Source of the DNA: Azolla caroliniana
Taxonomy: Eukaryota > Polypodiophyta
NCBI GenBank assembly: GCA_043228905.1
Contig: JBHGNT010000012.1
Span: 12,524,001-12,588,000 of the forward strand
Length of the DNA: 64,000 nucleotides
Direction: 5' to 3'
Notes under the pieces: model-generated
What the model was told of the DNA's origin: nothing
The model's input: only the letters and a program-made list of their open reading frames with translations
Databases searched by the model: none
Shown: positions 10,786 to 20,525 of the stretch, piece by piece
Layout: each line of letters opens with the position of its first letter
How positions within the stretch are numbered: the first letter of the stretch is position 1
Made by a program: the position numbers and the translations under genes

Positions 10786-10913
10786 TAGATGAAGACGCAG
10801 GGCAACTTGTTGAATTAGAAGACGTTTCAGAGTCTGAACATACTAACAATTCAACTTAGCGTACTGACGAAGCCAATGAGGACAATCCTGATGAAAGAGC
10901 TAATCCTGAGTAG
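10786..10913 (+). pseudogene. coding-like relic inside DT (right)
   Basis: Plus-strand frame EDAGQLVELEDVSESEHTN, NST, one stop, then RTDEANEDNPDERANPE and a terminal TAG. It is acidic and lysine-poor, resembling a protein tail. The upstream 10650-10780 has further coding-like pieces broken by stops (RIQGIWGCPDQDQEVGAKHI). Possibly the C-terminal end of a degraded transposase; not assignable by eye. Confidence 0.3.
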
Positions 10914-11574
10914 ACGGCTTTACCAGAGTTATTATTCGATTGAATGGTTATGGCTTATTGTAAATTTTGAACAATATGAATTTTAAATTTTGACGTAATA
11001 TATAAGTTGAGCTTACTTATAATTTTCGTGTAACAATCATTGAACTTAGAAATTAAGTATACTTGTATGTGTACATGTTATCTAAACTCTCCTTTATCAT
11101 TTGGGGTATATCGGAGATAAGTTTATACTCTATCATTTACTCGTATGATTGGAATGTTATTGTAGACTAGTTTATTTATACATTGACAGTGTCATGTATC
11201 ACGTGTCAATGGAAATTTTCTCTTGACATAGTAGTATCTCTTAATTGCAAGGTTCACAATTTGCTTTAAGATGTATTATATTTAAATATACACACATAAT
11301 TAGAAGAAGTCACTTATTCAATGGGGCATGCTTTTTAGAATATGCACAAGGACCCGTGTTACTATTATACTTTTGTTGACAAATACACCCCTGTCTAAGA
11401 TTTGGACAAAAACATGGTAGATAGAATATACGCCGGATGATTTTGTTGACGTGATATTAGTTAGTTCTTTTTTTCGCTATGTTTTCATAAACCACATACA
11501 CATGCGTCGTGCCTTGTTGAAATTCTACTTAAATAAGGCATTTTTTAACATCTCACCAAGATATGAAAAAGAGA

Positions 11575-11610
11575 ATGCGACATATTACCTGTTTCAAATG
11601 ACCCGGTGTT
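11575..11610 (-). repeat. DT right terminal inverted repeat
   Basis: Ends CATTTGAAAC-equivalent on the minus strand and closes with GACCCGGTGTT on plus. It is followed at 11611-11614 by ATTG, the second copy of the target duplication. Confidence 0.92.
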
Positions 11611-11614
11611 ATTG

Positions 11615-11722
11615 ATTCCCTAGACAATTAATACCCTTCCTAGTACATATGTACATCAACCGATCTATTCCTAGCTATGTACAATTCATAAACACACACA
11701 CGCGCGAAAAGGATTGGGTCAC
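11615..11722 (-). repeat. G0 LTR, second part (after DT)
   Basis: Continues the LTR from 7874: ATTCCCTAGACAATTAATAC and the CACACACGCGCGAAAAGGAT end match 4712-4817. On the minus strand this is the LTR start. Polypurine AGGAGGAATCAAGGGGAAG (11723-11745) abuts it on the G0b side. Confidence 0.75.
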
Positions 11723-11743
11723 GCTTCTTCCCCTTGATTCCTC

Positions 11744-12160
11744 CTAGGGGCGGTTTTCTCCACGACACCAGACTAATCCTATCGGTGTTCTCATGGTAGT
11801 GATGTCTCGACTCTCTACGGCTAGTTGGAATTGGTCATACTCGGAGTATAGGTCTGCGATGGAGTATATCGCGCGATCGGCAAACGCTTCCGCAAATTTG
11901 TCCACTATCGGACTGACTCCGGAGTTCCAGATTGTGACCTTGTTCACTGGTTGCAAATCTTGAATAAATCGGAGTGACCCGTTCTTCTTCGGAACCGTAA
12001 ACCATCGATTTGAGTATGGAGTGTTGGATGGCTCTAGAATCCCCATCGCCACCTTCTCCTTGAGCAAGTCAATGAATTTTGGAATATGTGATCGTGGCAC
12101 CGGAATCGGCTTCATGTTCCACGACACATGATCAATCGTGAAGATCACCATCAGCTCCAC
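11744..12160 (-). pseudogene. G0b reverse transcriptase, N-terminal part
   Basis: Gypsy RT N-terminal half: KPIPVPRSHIPKFIDLLKEK, then MGILEPSNTPYSNRWFTVPK, KNGSLRFIQDLQPVNKVTI, and YSIADLYSEYDQFQLAVESR before RTPIGLV. It is cut just after RTPIGLV, before the catalytic YxDD box, and joined within about 25 bases to the polypurine tract. The rest of RT, RNase H and integrase is deleted. With G0a this is a second, independent 3' deletion that kept PPT and LTR. Confidence 0.7.
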
Positions 12161-12180
12161 TATCTTCGGGTCAGCACACC

Positions 12181-12672
12181 CTATCTCTTTTGATGTGAAT
12201 GCAAATGTTCTTCTTCATTTTGTGAGAGGAAACCACCTCCACTGATGAGAAGTTTCTTCCGGGTCTCATCCATAAAGGCATGTCCGATATCCACGGACTT
12301 CCGAAGTGTCGGATCTCCCAAGACTTCTTTCATCTTTTGTTCGCTATCGGCGGGCAGCGGTCCCGCAGCCGGTTTCACCTTCTTTTCCACGATCTTATAT
12401 TTCGTATAGACCATTGCTTCTTCTTTGCGGAGCGCATCCGGCCCCATTTTCGCAATGATCTCATACATCTCGACCGATTCCACCGGAACTACCCGGTCTC
12501 CCTGGCTATTCTCTTCTGCTAGATCTTCAAGCCGTTGTAGCGTGCTCTTGTAGAACACTTCTTCGACTACTCCCACGATTTCTTCATCTTCTTTTATTAT
12601 TGATACAGACCGTAACTCATCTTGCATCTTTTGGAATTCTTTCTTCATTACTCCGGTTATGGCCGTGTACAT
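12181..12672 (-). pseudogene. G0b protease-RT linker
   Basis: A 163-residue frame between protease and RT: acidic N-terminus (SIIKEDEEIVGVVEEVFYKS), then VYTKYKIVEKKVKPAAGPLP, DPTLRKSVDIGHAFMDETRK, KLLISGGGFL. It is homologous to the G0a stretch at 4846-5300. It shares the strand and order of its neighbours (gag, protease, linker, RT) but is separated from RT by stops. Confidence 0.6.
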
Positions 12673-12782
12673 AGATGCCCCATCCGAACCGATTCGTACT
12701 TGTTTTGCTCCGAGAGTTTTCTTCCTGTGTGGGGTATCAAGGCTTCTCGAACTATCACTTCCCCACTCTGCAATAGTCTGCT

Positions 12783-13021
12783 TTAAAAATTCATTTTTGT
12801 TTGGGACAAGAGCTCTCTCTTGTTCCTTTCGTGATTTGATGGCACGATTAGGAATTGGACGGTTTTCGCTCCGCTTTGACTCCGAATTCGTGCAAAAGTA
12901 GCTCTGCTATCGAGCAACTTTTTCTCCATCCGTGAAACCGTGATAAAGGGTTGTCCGAGGATCATGGAGTGTGAGACCTCATCTTGCACGAAGAGATTTT
13001 GGTCAATCTCCACATCTCCGA
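12783..13021 (-). pseudogene. G0b protease, C-terminal part
   Basis: Reads DVEIDQNLFVQDEVSHSMIL, GQPFITVSRMEKKLLDSRAT, FARIRSQSG. It matches the G0a protease from DVEID onward. Its N-terminal half is at 19982-20400, on the far side of G1a. Excising G1a and one target copy joins VKIG to DVEID in frame, as in the uninterrupted G0a. Confidence 0.75.
13017..13021. repeat. G1a target-site duplication, left (TCCGA)
   Basis: TCCGA directly precedes the LTR and recurs at 19977-19981. Five bases is the usual gypsy length. Confidence 0.85.
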
Positions 13022-13477
13022 TATTAGAGATCTAAGTACTAAAGTAAGCTTAAGATAAGGATAAACAAATGATAGATAGAAAGGAGAAAGAGAAAGAAGG
13101 GTGCCGATCCACCCGACCACCCCCGAGTGAAGGGATCGAGACGGACTCGAGCCTCGATCGGCGTCCCATACCACCGTCGTGGCGTCGAGTCGTATCTGGT
13201 TCTGGCGCGCTTGCTACAAGAGTTAACCCACCACAAGAGCAAAGTCTCGATGTAGTCAAAAAGATGATGAAATGAGGGTAGCTAGGCCTCTTATTTATAG
13301 CGATACCCAAGGCCCCCAGGCAAGTTCACACTTGACCTAATGGGTTGTCTCAATCCCGAGGATTAAAAGTAATCCTCCCCTTCTTTACACTCTCATTTAA
13401 CCCTCACACTTATCCACGTGTATAGAATACGACGGTAAATTCTCACCACGGGATATTAAATGGTCATGCCCGTAACA
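13022..13477 (-). repeat. G1a 3' LTR
   Basis: 456 bp. It matches 19538-19976 except for about 17 bp (around TGAAGGGATCGAGACGGAC, near 13128) absent from the right LTR, plus scattered substitutions. TATAAATA lies on the minus strand at about 13291-13300. The integrase frame reads through its first 80 bases. Confidence 0.9.
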
Positions 13478-14674
13478 TACTCCCCTCTTTAAAACATTGC
13501 ACTCTTGCAATGGAAAGTTAGGGAAATTAGTTCTGAGAGTATTTTTGCGTTCCCATGTGGCATCTCTTATTGATTTATCCATCCATTTTATTTTAAATTC
13601 TGGGATTTCTTTAGTACGTAATTTTTTTGTTTTAACATCGAGAATTCTTTCTGGTACATGTGGTTTAGAAGATAATTCTTCAGAAGTAACCAGAGTTTCA
13701 GTTGTAACTGTATTGTTGCCAGAACCTAGAAGTTCTTTTAGACGACTCACATGGAAGACTGGATGAATTCCAACACCATCGGGAAGAGCAAGACGATAGG
13801 CTGATGACCCAATGCGTTTGAGGACTATAAAAGGTCCACAAAACCGTGGGGCTAACTTAGCGCACTTACCCGTAGACAATGTGTTAGAATTGTGAGGTAC
13901 ATGTAAAAATACCTTCTGTCCAGGGTTGAATACACGAGGTTGCCTATGATGATCGGCATAAAAACGCGCTCTATCTTGAGCTGTTTTTATATTATCTCGT
14001 GCAATATGCAACATATCTTGCATATCCCGAAGAAAGTTTTGCGTACTTCGCAACTCATCATGATGTATATTAACATCAATCGGGGCTCGTGGCTGAAAAC
14101 CATACATCAACATAAAAGGACTATATCTCGTCGACGTATGCTTGGAGCTGTTATAAGCAAACTCCAAAATTGGGAGATAACGTTCCCATTTTGTTGGTTT
14201 TGCACCAACGTATGCTCGAAGCATGTCCTGAATAATTTGATTTACTCGTTCTGTCTGTCCATCGTATTGAGGATGATCCGTGGAGCTCATGCTCAACGTA
14301 GTTTCTAACTTCTTAAAGACTTGCGTCCAGAAGTCACTAGTAAACTTTGGATCTCGATCACTCACGATATCCATTGGTAACCCATAAAAACGAAATAATT
14401 CGTCAACGAATTGGTAAGCCAATTCAGGAGTTGTTACCGTGGTTCTAGTAGCAATAAATCTGGCCATTTTAGTTAGTCGATCAACGACAACCCAGATGGC
14501 ATCATGGCCTTTTTGGGTGCGAGGAAGGCTAACAATAAAATCCATGGATATACTTTCCCACTTATTATTGGGAATGTCCAAGGGATGTAAAAGTCCCGCG
14601 GCTTTAAGTCGCTCGGCTTTGTTAACCTGACATTGGTGACATTTAGTCACATAGCTATGTATGTCAGGACGCAT
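13397..14674 (-). pseudogene. G1a integrase with truncated chromo-like tail
   Basis: A 425-residue open frame, the best preserved gene of G1a, but without its own N-terminal start: the HH part lies in a broken frame upstream. CHQC at 12-15 is the Cys half of the HHCC zinc site. Catalytic residues are D45 (SMDFIV), D106 (VSDRDPKF) and E142 (DGQTERVN), a D-35-E spacing between the last two. A GPF/Y-type module follows (FCGPFIVLKRIGSSAYRLAL, HPVFHVSRLKELL). A short chromodomain-like tail (FKIKWMDKSIRDATWE) lacks the usual aromatic cage set. The frame ends inside the LTR. Role: insertion of element DNA in the nucleus. Confidence 0.8.
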
Positions 14675-14890
14675 CTTAGGCCAACAAAATTGAGTGGAGA
14701 TGAGAACGATTGTACGATGTATTCCAGGGTGCCTTGCTGAGGGTGCATCATGGCATTAAAAAAGAATCCTCTTTTTGACCTCAGGTAAATCTGGAACACA
14801 AACGTTCCCATTACGGTAGAGCAAACCGTTAGCAATGTGGAAGTATTCCTTCAAGGATGTGGTGGTGTCTGTTCCAGACTCAACTCTTGC
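14675..14890 (-). pseudogene. G1a integrase N-terminal region, broken
   Basis: Links RNase H to integrase. Minus-strand pieces such as GNVCVPDLPEVKKRILFNAM and MHPQQGTLEYIV are consistent with the HH half of the zinc-binding domain, but frames change near 14760 and 14700. Confidence 0.5.
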
Positions 14891-15520
14891 CTAGTATTTT
14901 GCGAAATAATTGTCATCAGGATACTTTCCTCGAAGGTGATCATAAAGATCTGATGTTATTTCAGTGAAGCTAAGCATGTTAACTTCACGGATGCGACTTA
15001 GTGCATCAACGACAGTGTTCATGGAACCTTTACGATATCGTATGGAAAAATCAAAGTCCTGGATGAGATCAGCCCATCGTGCCTTACGACCTTTCAGGTC
15101 TTGTTGGTCACAAAAATATTTCAAGGACTCGTGGTCTGTAGTTACCACAAAGCGATTTCCATAAAGATAATGGCGCCATGTTTTGAGCGCATGTATAAAT
15201 GCAAATAATTCCTTTTCTTGAATGGTATACCGACATTGAGCAGAATCAAGTTTCTTACTCTCGAATGCTATTGGTTTACCATCTTGATACAAGACAACAC
15301 CTATAGCATAATTGCTGGCATCGGTTTCAACCTCAAAAGGTTTTGAAGGATCAGGTAAAAGAAGTGAAGGAGCCTTGCAAACCAGGTCCTTGAGTTCCTT
15401 AAAGGCGAGGTCTAGTGTAACATTCCACACAATAGGTTTTGTAGACTTACGCGTTTGACCTTTTAAAATATCAGTAAACGGCATCGTCAATTGGGAGTAA
15501 TTACGAAGAGACTTTCGCAA
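14891..15520 (-). pseudogene. G1a RNase H region
   Basis: A 209-residue frame: RKSLRNYSQLTMPFTDILKG, PFEVETDASNYAIGVVLYQD (first acidic residues), IAFESKKLDSAQCRYTIQEK, ELFAFIHALKTWRHYLYG, FVVTTDHESLKYF, and RYRKGSMNTVVDALSR. These are the standard gypsy RNase H blocks, including the catalytic-type DAS and TDH positions. A stop at its end separates it from integrase. A frameshift and a stop near 15541 separate it from RT. Confidence 0.75.
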
Positions 15521-16370
15521 AAACCCGACAAAACCAAGGAAAGATCAAACTTCTCGAATATTACGAAGAGTGGGCCAAAGCTTGATTTTCTCAATGGGAG
15601 AAGGATCAATTTCAACTCCTCGTTCAGTTATGAGATGTCCAAGATAAGTAATTGATTTCTTGAAGAACTCACATTTTGAGATCTTCGCATAAAACTGTTT
15701 GTCACGCAATGTTTGTAAAACAAAGCGGACATGATAGCATGTTCTTGTAATGTACGGCTATAAACTAAAATATCATCCAAGAAAATAACGCCAAATTTTC
15801 CAAGTTGTTCTCGGAAAATGTCATTCATTTCTTGTTGAAATGTAGCCGGAGCATTGGTCAAACCAAAAGGCATAACCAAAAACTCGTAATGGCCATAGCG
15901 CGTACGAAATGCCATTTTAGGAACATCGTCCTCACTTATTCGTATTTGATGGTAGCCAGTACGGAGATCAAGTTTCGTAAAATACCGAGCTCCCTGGAGA
16001 TGGTCAATTAGATCGTCAGCCCGGGGCAATGGGTACGAATTCTTGATCGTCAATTTATTCAAGCGTCGGTAATTAATACACATACACCATGTGGCCTCTT
16101 TCTTTTTTACCAAAAGAACTGGTGCACCCCATGGAGATTTACTCTAACGTATATAACCCATTCGTAAATAGTCCTTGAGTTGCTTAGATACCTCAGCTTC
16201 TTCGGATCGACTTAAGCGATACAGAGGTATACTTATTGGTGCAACACCAGGTACAATATCTATACGATGGTCTATATTACGTTTAGGAGGTAACCCATCA
16301 GGTAGTTCACTTGGAAAAACATCATGAAAATCATTTACGATTTCATCAAGTTGTTGTTGTTCAAAATATG
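15521..16370 (-). pseudogene. G1a reverse transcriptase
   Basis: RT blocks in order: [94 protein letters not shown], and the catalytic box FLDD in [18 protein letters not shown] (about 15770-15800). Breaks: TAG at about 16154 just after MGYIR, a frameshift after LQEHA near 15735, and a stop near 15541. Homologous pieces are G1b (42209-42456) and G1c (44290-44520). Confidence 0.8.
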
Positions 16371-17270
16371 TTAATTGAACCGGGACATTATCGATATTGT
16401 AAATGTGAATGTCCGGATCAAGTACACAATAAAATAATGTAGAACAAGACAACTCGGATATTGATGGACACGAGGAAACAATCGAGAGGGATGCGTACAA
16501 TCGTTCAGTACAAAAGAAATGGAATGATGAACCCAATCAATAAATAAAGCAGAGTTTTTATTATAAAACCAGGGATAACCCAGTATTACATCGGTGGTAC
16601 AAAGATTCATTACATGGAAGTCTACTTCCTCTATATAAGTATCAATAGAAATTCCTAATGAATGAATCGCCCCGTTGATGTATTGTACTCTTCCATCAGC
16701 CAAGTGCACCGTGTAGGTGTGATCACTTACGGTGGGTTGGATTCCCCATATCTGAACCAAACGATCATTCACAAAATTGTGTGAGCTTCCCGAATCAAAT
16801 AAAAATTGTACGGGAGATCCATTGATATACCCGTTTGCACGTAGTAAATCATTGGGACCCAATACATAGTGAGGGAAAGAACATTGACAATTACTTAAAT
16901 GATGTGTATAGACCTGAAGGACATTAGGAATCTGACCTTTATGGTCTGCATCTTTAGCTTTGTTGTCGTGCTCTTTCTGTTGGAGCTTTCGACATTGATC
17001 TTTTGTATGACCCTTCTTTTTGCAGAATACGCAAAAAGGATGTTGTCGCTTACAATCGCGATCCAGGAATTCGTTGGGTGTCTTGCGTTTCCCAACAAAT
17101 TGCGACTGCTTAGTCCTGGGCGCTTCGTTGGGTTTGTTGTGGTCCTTCTTCGAAGTGCGTTGATAGCGAAGAACTATTTCAACGGCCTCTTCGAAGGATT
17201 TTGGATCCTTATCGTGCACTATCCAGTGATAGTCCGAATTGGGGATGCCATTGACAAAACAAGCTATCAA
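16371..17270 (-). pseudogene. G1a gag C-terminus (zinc knuckle) and protease
   Basis: A 299-residue frame continuing gag after the stop at 17271. The knuckle CVFCKKKGHTKDQC (C-x2-C-x4-H-x4-C) follows a basic QCRKLQ-type region. The protease has VQFLFDSGSSHNFVNDRL (active-site DSG) and DVILGYPWFYNKNSALFIDW. Near 16486 about 25 bp present in G1c (CATTGAATAAAATGAG region at 44730) are missing, shifting the frame before the RT linker. Confidence 0.78.
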
Positions 17271-17870
17271 TCAATTGTCCCCTTCTAGACCCGATTTTTG
17301 GATTTGGGTTCTAGCATGGTGAACATAGTCTTCTAGCGAGGAAAATTTCCTGCTAGAGAGGTTCATTAAAGCTTGTGCTACCTCGGTTCGAGAGGGAGGT
17401 TGCAGAAATTGGCCCTTAAAAACCGTGACAAAATCTGTCCAGGTATCGGGTAATTTCCCCATAGTACGGAGCCCACGCCACCAGGCGGCGGCCTTAACCC
17501 CGAGTTCTCGGCCGACATATGCAATCTTTGTACTATCTGGCATGGGATAGAGCTCAAAATGAGACTCCCATCGTCCCAGCCATGTGCAGATTGCTTCTTC
17601 GGTTCTTTCCTTTTTGTCTCCCGTAAATGGCTTAACGACAAATGATGGTTCACCTTGTCGCTCATCAAGTCTATTAGTCTCACGTTGTAGACTAATGACA
17701 CGTGCCTCAAGAGCACTCTGAGATTGCCGATGTTCGGTCATCTGTTGAGCGGTAAAACTAAGGTATTGGGTTATTTGTGCCAAATACATCTCAGTGGACA
17801 TTTGTGCCAAATACATCCCTTGAGTTCCTTCCGCTTGAGCGGATGACATCGGGTCGTTAATTTGAGCCAT
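17271..17870 (-). pseudogene. G1a gag N-terminal half
   Basis: A 199-residue frame starting MAQINDPMSSAQAEGTQG at 17870. It has a coiled-coil-like stretch (MTEHRQSQSALEARVISLQR), then the retrotransposon gag core (AICTWLGRWESHFELYPMPD, KAAAWWRGLRTMGKLPDTW, RTEVAQALMNLSSRKFSSLE). It ends at TGA 17271-17273 in GDN*LIACF. The duplicate (45503-45505) has TGG there, so the stop is private to this copy. Residues after TQG read MYLAQ here and NPHGQ in the duplicate, a small local repeat of the neighbouring MYLAQ. Confidence 0.82.
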
Positions 17871-18315
17871 TAAAGATTATTTCTGGAAAAGAAATAGGAT
17901 AAGGTCAGAGAGATAGTCATAACATCATGTCGTGATGTAAACATATCATGGGCAAACATTAATCGAGATCATGATCTCACATCAATACCCCTCTAGACGT
18001 ATGAGATGAGGTTCAAAATTAGGTTACTATGGTAACACAAAGGTGTTTTAAAAACCATGGGGGTGACAAATAAATGTCTTTCCCTGATCTCTATATCGAT
18101 TTTTTCATGGTGGCTCCCCGAGGCTCAACCATGTATGTTCGCGTCATGAATAGTTTATATACGAAAAAAATGTTAACAATAAACTATGTTTCAGTGCCCA
18201 CATATGTGGTTTCGGCTCTTTACGTCCTATTACGAGGACACTGAGGTGCACTTAGACCTTAAGTCTAAACATGTGTTATAGTCATATGTATCAAGGATGT
18301 TGTATGGTCTTGGTC

Positions 18316-18364
18316 ATATTTGAACTCGAGACCTCGAGAACAAATACATTAAACACTTGAGCCA
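18316..18364 (-). repeat. tRNA-like A/B-box pair in G1 leader
   Basis: On the minus strand TGGCTCAAGTG (10 of 11 to the Pol III A-box consensus) is followed 27 bases later by AGTTCAAATAT, a weak B-box (8 of 11). The same layout is at 40003-40080 (plus) and in copy B at 46548-46596. Likely a decayed tRNA- or SINE-derived segment; not a tRNA gene. Confidence 0.4.
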
Positions 18365-19052
18365 ACCAAGTAAGTTGCTCTTCTCGAATGCTTAATGTTT
18401 GATGCGTATAAGAGATATGTGAGATCATATATGTTTTTTCTAAAAGAACATATATGTCAAGGGTCCTTATTTCGCCCTCATTTACCAAAACTATGTTGGT
18501 ATGTTACCTAACCTCAAGTCTCGTAATTACGATGGCATACGCCAAAGTGCAACCTAATGGTCAAGCCAAATGAGCCCTCGTTTTGTAGTAGGCTCACGTG
18601 GCCCATCACATGGTCACGTCATTACGAATGCCTCTCCTAAGAACGAGCTCATGGTGGCATCGTATCCATGTAACGAGGGAGGGATGTTGGATACGTGTGT
18701 CATTGGAGCGACCTCACTTGAAATGGGTCAAGCCCTACGTACTCAACATCGTTATGGCTATAGGCGTTTCTTTACGTAACGAAATCGAGGTCATCAACAG
18801 GGTTGTCAACAAAAAAAAATTGTTGAAAAAGGGATGGTGACAACGCCATTCTTACAAAAATGTGAGGACGGCCACCAACATCCTTTTCCCGACAAGGACA
18901 ACTTTCGATATAATCACGTAATAACGAATATACACATATGTTTACTTATCACATATATACGATCAAATACGTATATACGTGACCACATATGCCTATATTA
19001 AACATATCGTTATATTAAATAGCCACAAATGATGTGATCGACATACGTAATC

Positions 19053-19279
19053 GAGGTATATACCTCTACGCACACGAAACATCCTCAAATAAGAGATCAT
19101 CGTAATACGCAATTGAGGTATTGACCTCTTACGCATACGAAACCAACAAATCAAGGTATTAAACTCATACGCAAACGTAACATATGTTCGTGAACGTAAT
19201 ACGTAAATTGAGGTATTAACCTCGTACGCAAACAACACTCATCACATATTATTAATATGTCAAACGAGGTATTGACCTC
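19053..19279. repeat. five GAGGT/ACCTC palindromes in G1 leader
   Basis: GAGGTATATACCTC (19053), GAGGTATTGACCTC (19115), a degenerate AAGGTATTAAACTC (about 19152), GAGGTATTAACCTC (19210), GAGGTATTGACCTC (19266). They sit in a loosely repeated unit containing TACGCAnACG, spaced about 37-62 bp. Confidence 0.75.
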
Positions 19280-19521
19280 GTGCACATATGTAAACGTTTT
19301 AGATAATCAATTAAAGACCACTACAACATCATTGACTTAATGAAAAAAATTGACATATAAACTAAACACATGATTAGATGGGAGAAGAGAGAATAGAAAA
19401 AAAATTTATGGAAAGAGTTACCGAAGTTCTTTGTTGATCGTTGTCTGGATTAAGGCCGACCGCACAACGATCAATCAACATCAATCAAAAGACAAATGAA
19501 AAACAAAGAAACATTAGTACA

Positions 19522-19535
19522 TAAATCTGATACCA
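19522..19535 (-). promoter_or_regulatory. G1a primer-binding site (iMet type)
   Basis: Two bases inside the 5' LTR end the minus strand reads TGGTATCAGATTTA. Its first ten bases match the plant initiator-Met tRNA primer site TGGTATCAGAGC. G1b has TGGTATCGGAGC at the same place (38903-38914). Confidence 0.8.
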
Positions 19536-19537
19536 AA

Positions 19538-19976
19538 TATTAGAGATCTAAGTACTAAAGTAAGCTTAAGATAAGGATAAACAAATGATAGATAGAAAGG
19601 AGAAAGAGAAAGAAGGGTGCCGATCCACCCGACCACCCCCGAGCCTCGAGCCTCGATCGGCGTCCCATACCACCGCCGTGGCGTCGAGTCGTACCTGGTG
19701 CTGGCGCGCTCGCTACAAGAGTTGAGCCACCACAAGAGCAGAGTCTCGATGTAGTAAAAAAGATGATGAAATGAGGGTAGCTAGGCCTCTTATTTATAGC
19801 GATACCCAAGGCCCCCAGGCAAGTTCACACTTGACCTAATGGGTTGTCTCAATCCTCAGGATTAAAAGTAATCCTCCCCTTCTTTACACTCTCGTTTAAC
19901 CCTCACACTTATCCACGTGTATAGAATACTACGATAAATTCTCACCACGGGATATTAAATGGTCATGCCCGTAACA
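19538..19976 (-). repeat. G1a 5' LTR
   Basis: 439 bp, partner of 13022-13477. It is followed at 19977-19981 by TCCGA. TATAAATA on the minus strand lies near 19790-19799. Confidence 0.9.
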
Positions 19977-20525
19977 TCCGATCTTCACCGTCACATCTGG
20001 ACAAACCGCAAATAAATCTTCTGTTGTTTTAGTGGCTGCCCAGATCTTCCATCCATGATTAGTGTTATATAGGCCACTTCCCCTTTCGGTAGAACTCCTT
20101 GGACATCAAATTGATCTCCGATCCGTGATTAATCAATGTTGGTACGAGCTCCTTGATGTTTCCGATTCAGACCGGAGTCTCCGTAGTTGCGCATGCCCAG
20201 TGTGGCCTTGTGTAGTGGGACTTCGGAATTTCATCCTCCACTTCAGTGTCAATCATTAGAATGGTGTTTGCATTCCCCCTTGGAGCATTTTCCTCTGTAT
20301 TTTGTCTTTTTCTCTTCACAAGATCCACAAGAAGATCGTGGAACTCCTTCTTCGCTATTCCGAGTAATTCCCGAATTGAAAATCTACCTGACTATCGAGG
20401 ATTCTCTCCTCGAACACCTTTTTCAAGGCCATTCATTGCTCGATGTCTGAAGCAAGTTTGAATGCTGGAATTGTTTTTCCTTTCCCCTTCCCTTCAGAGT
20501 TCCAGCTCTCCGGCGTCTTTGATGG
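19977..20525 (-). pseudogene. G0b protease, N-terminal part
   Basis: Minus-strand translation gives ELVPTLINHGSEINLMSKEF, YRKGKWPI, then two stops and a shift, then NTNHGWKIW and FAVCPDVTVKIG, which runs up to the G1a insertion and continues as DVEID at 13016. The active-site position reads N in LINHGSEIN where G0a has D, so catalysis would be lost even without the stops. Target duplication TCCGA is at 19977-19981. Confidence 0.72.

Larger units (their letters stand above)
7875..11610. mobile_element. DT: non-autonomous TIR DNA transposon
   Basis: A 3,736-bp insertion in a G0 LTR with 36-bp terminal inverted repeats (7875-7910 and 11575-11610) that begin AACACCGGG and differ at one base (A or T at position 10). 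It is flanked by the 4-bp duplication ATTG. The uninterrupted LTR at 4640-4817 proves the insertion limits. No transposase-length frame exists. Two short coding-like relics lie at 8234-8360 (minus) and 10786-10913 (plus). The centre is an AT-rich palindrome array. A 4-bp duplication with this terminus does not fit hAT (8 bp), Mutator (about 9), Tc1 (TA) or PIF (3 bp, TWA), and the end is not CACTA. Superfamily left open. Confidence 0.85.
17871..19521 (-). other. G1a 5' leader
   Basis: About 1.65 kb of non-coding sequence between primer site and gag start. It contains a tRNA-like A-box/B-box pair (18316-18364, minus) and an array of GAGGTnnnnACCTC palindromes (19053-19279). Homologous leaders lie at 38.92-40.5 kb (plus, G1b) and 46.1-47.75 kb (copy B). 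No frame shows protein similarity. Confidence 0.7.
13022..19976 (-). mobile_element. G1a: nested Ty3/gypsy retrotransposon
   Basis: A 6,955-bp minus-strand element: LTR 13022-13477, polypurine tract (AAAGAGGGGAG) at about 13480-13491, gag-protease-RT-RNase H-integrase 13397-17870, long leader 17871-19521, iMet-type primer site, 5' LTR 19538-19976, and TCCGA duplication. It sits inside the protease gene of G0b. LTRs start TGTTACGGGC and end CTCTAATA (TG...TA rather than TG...CA). Coding sequence carries several stops and frameshifts, so it is inactive. Everything to the right of about 16.75 kb is repeated at 44.98-48.21 kb. Confidence 0.92.

Noticed and set aside
18570-18840. Small plus-strand frames (69 and 80 residues) upstream of G1 gag
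   Set aside because: Lie antisense in a retroelement leader, repeated unchanged only because of the duplication; no domain or codon evidence.
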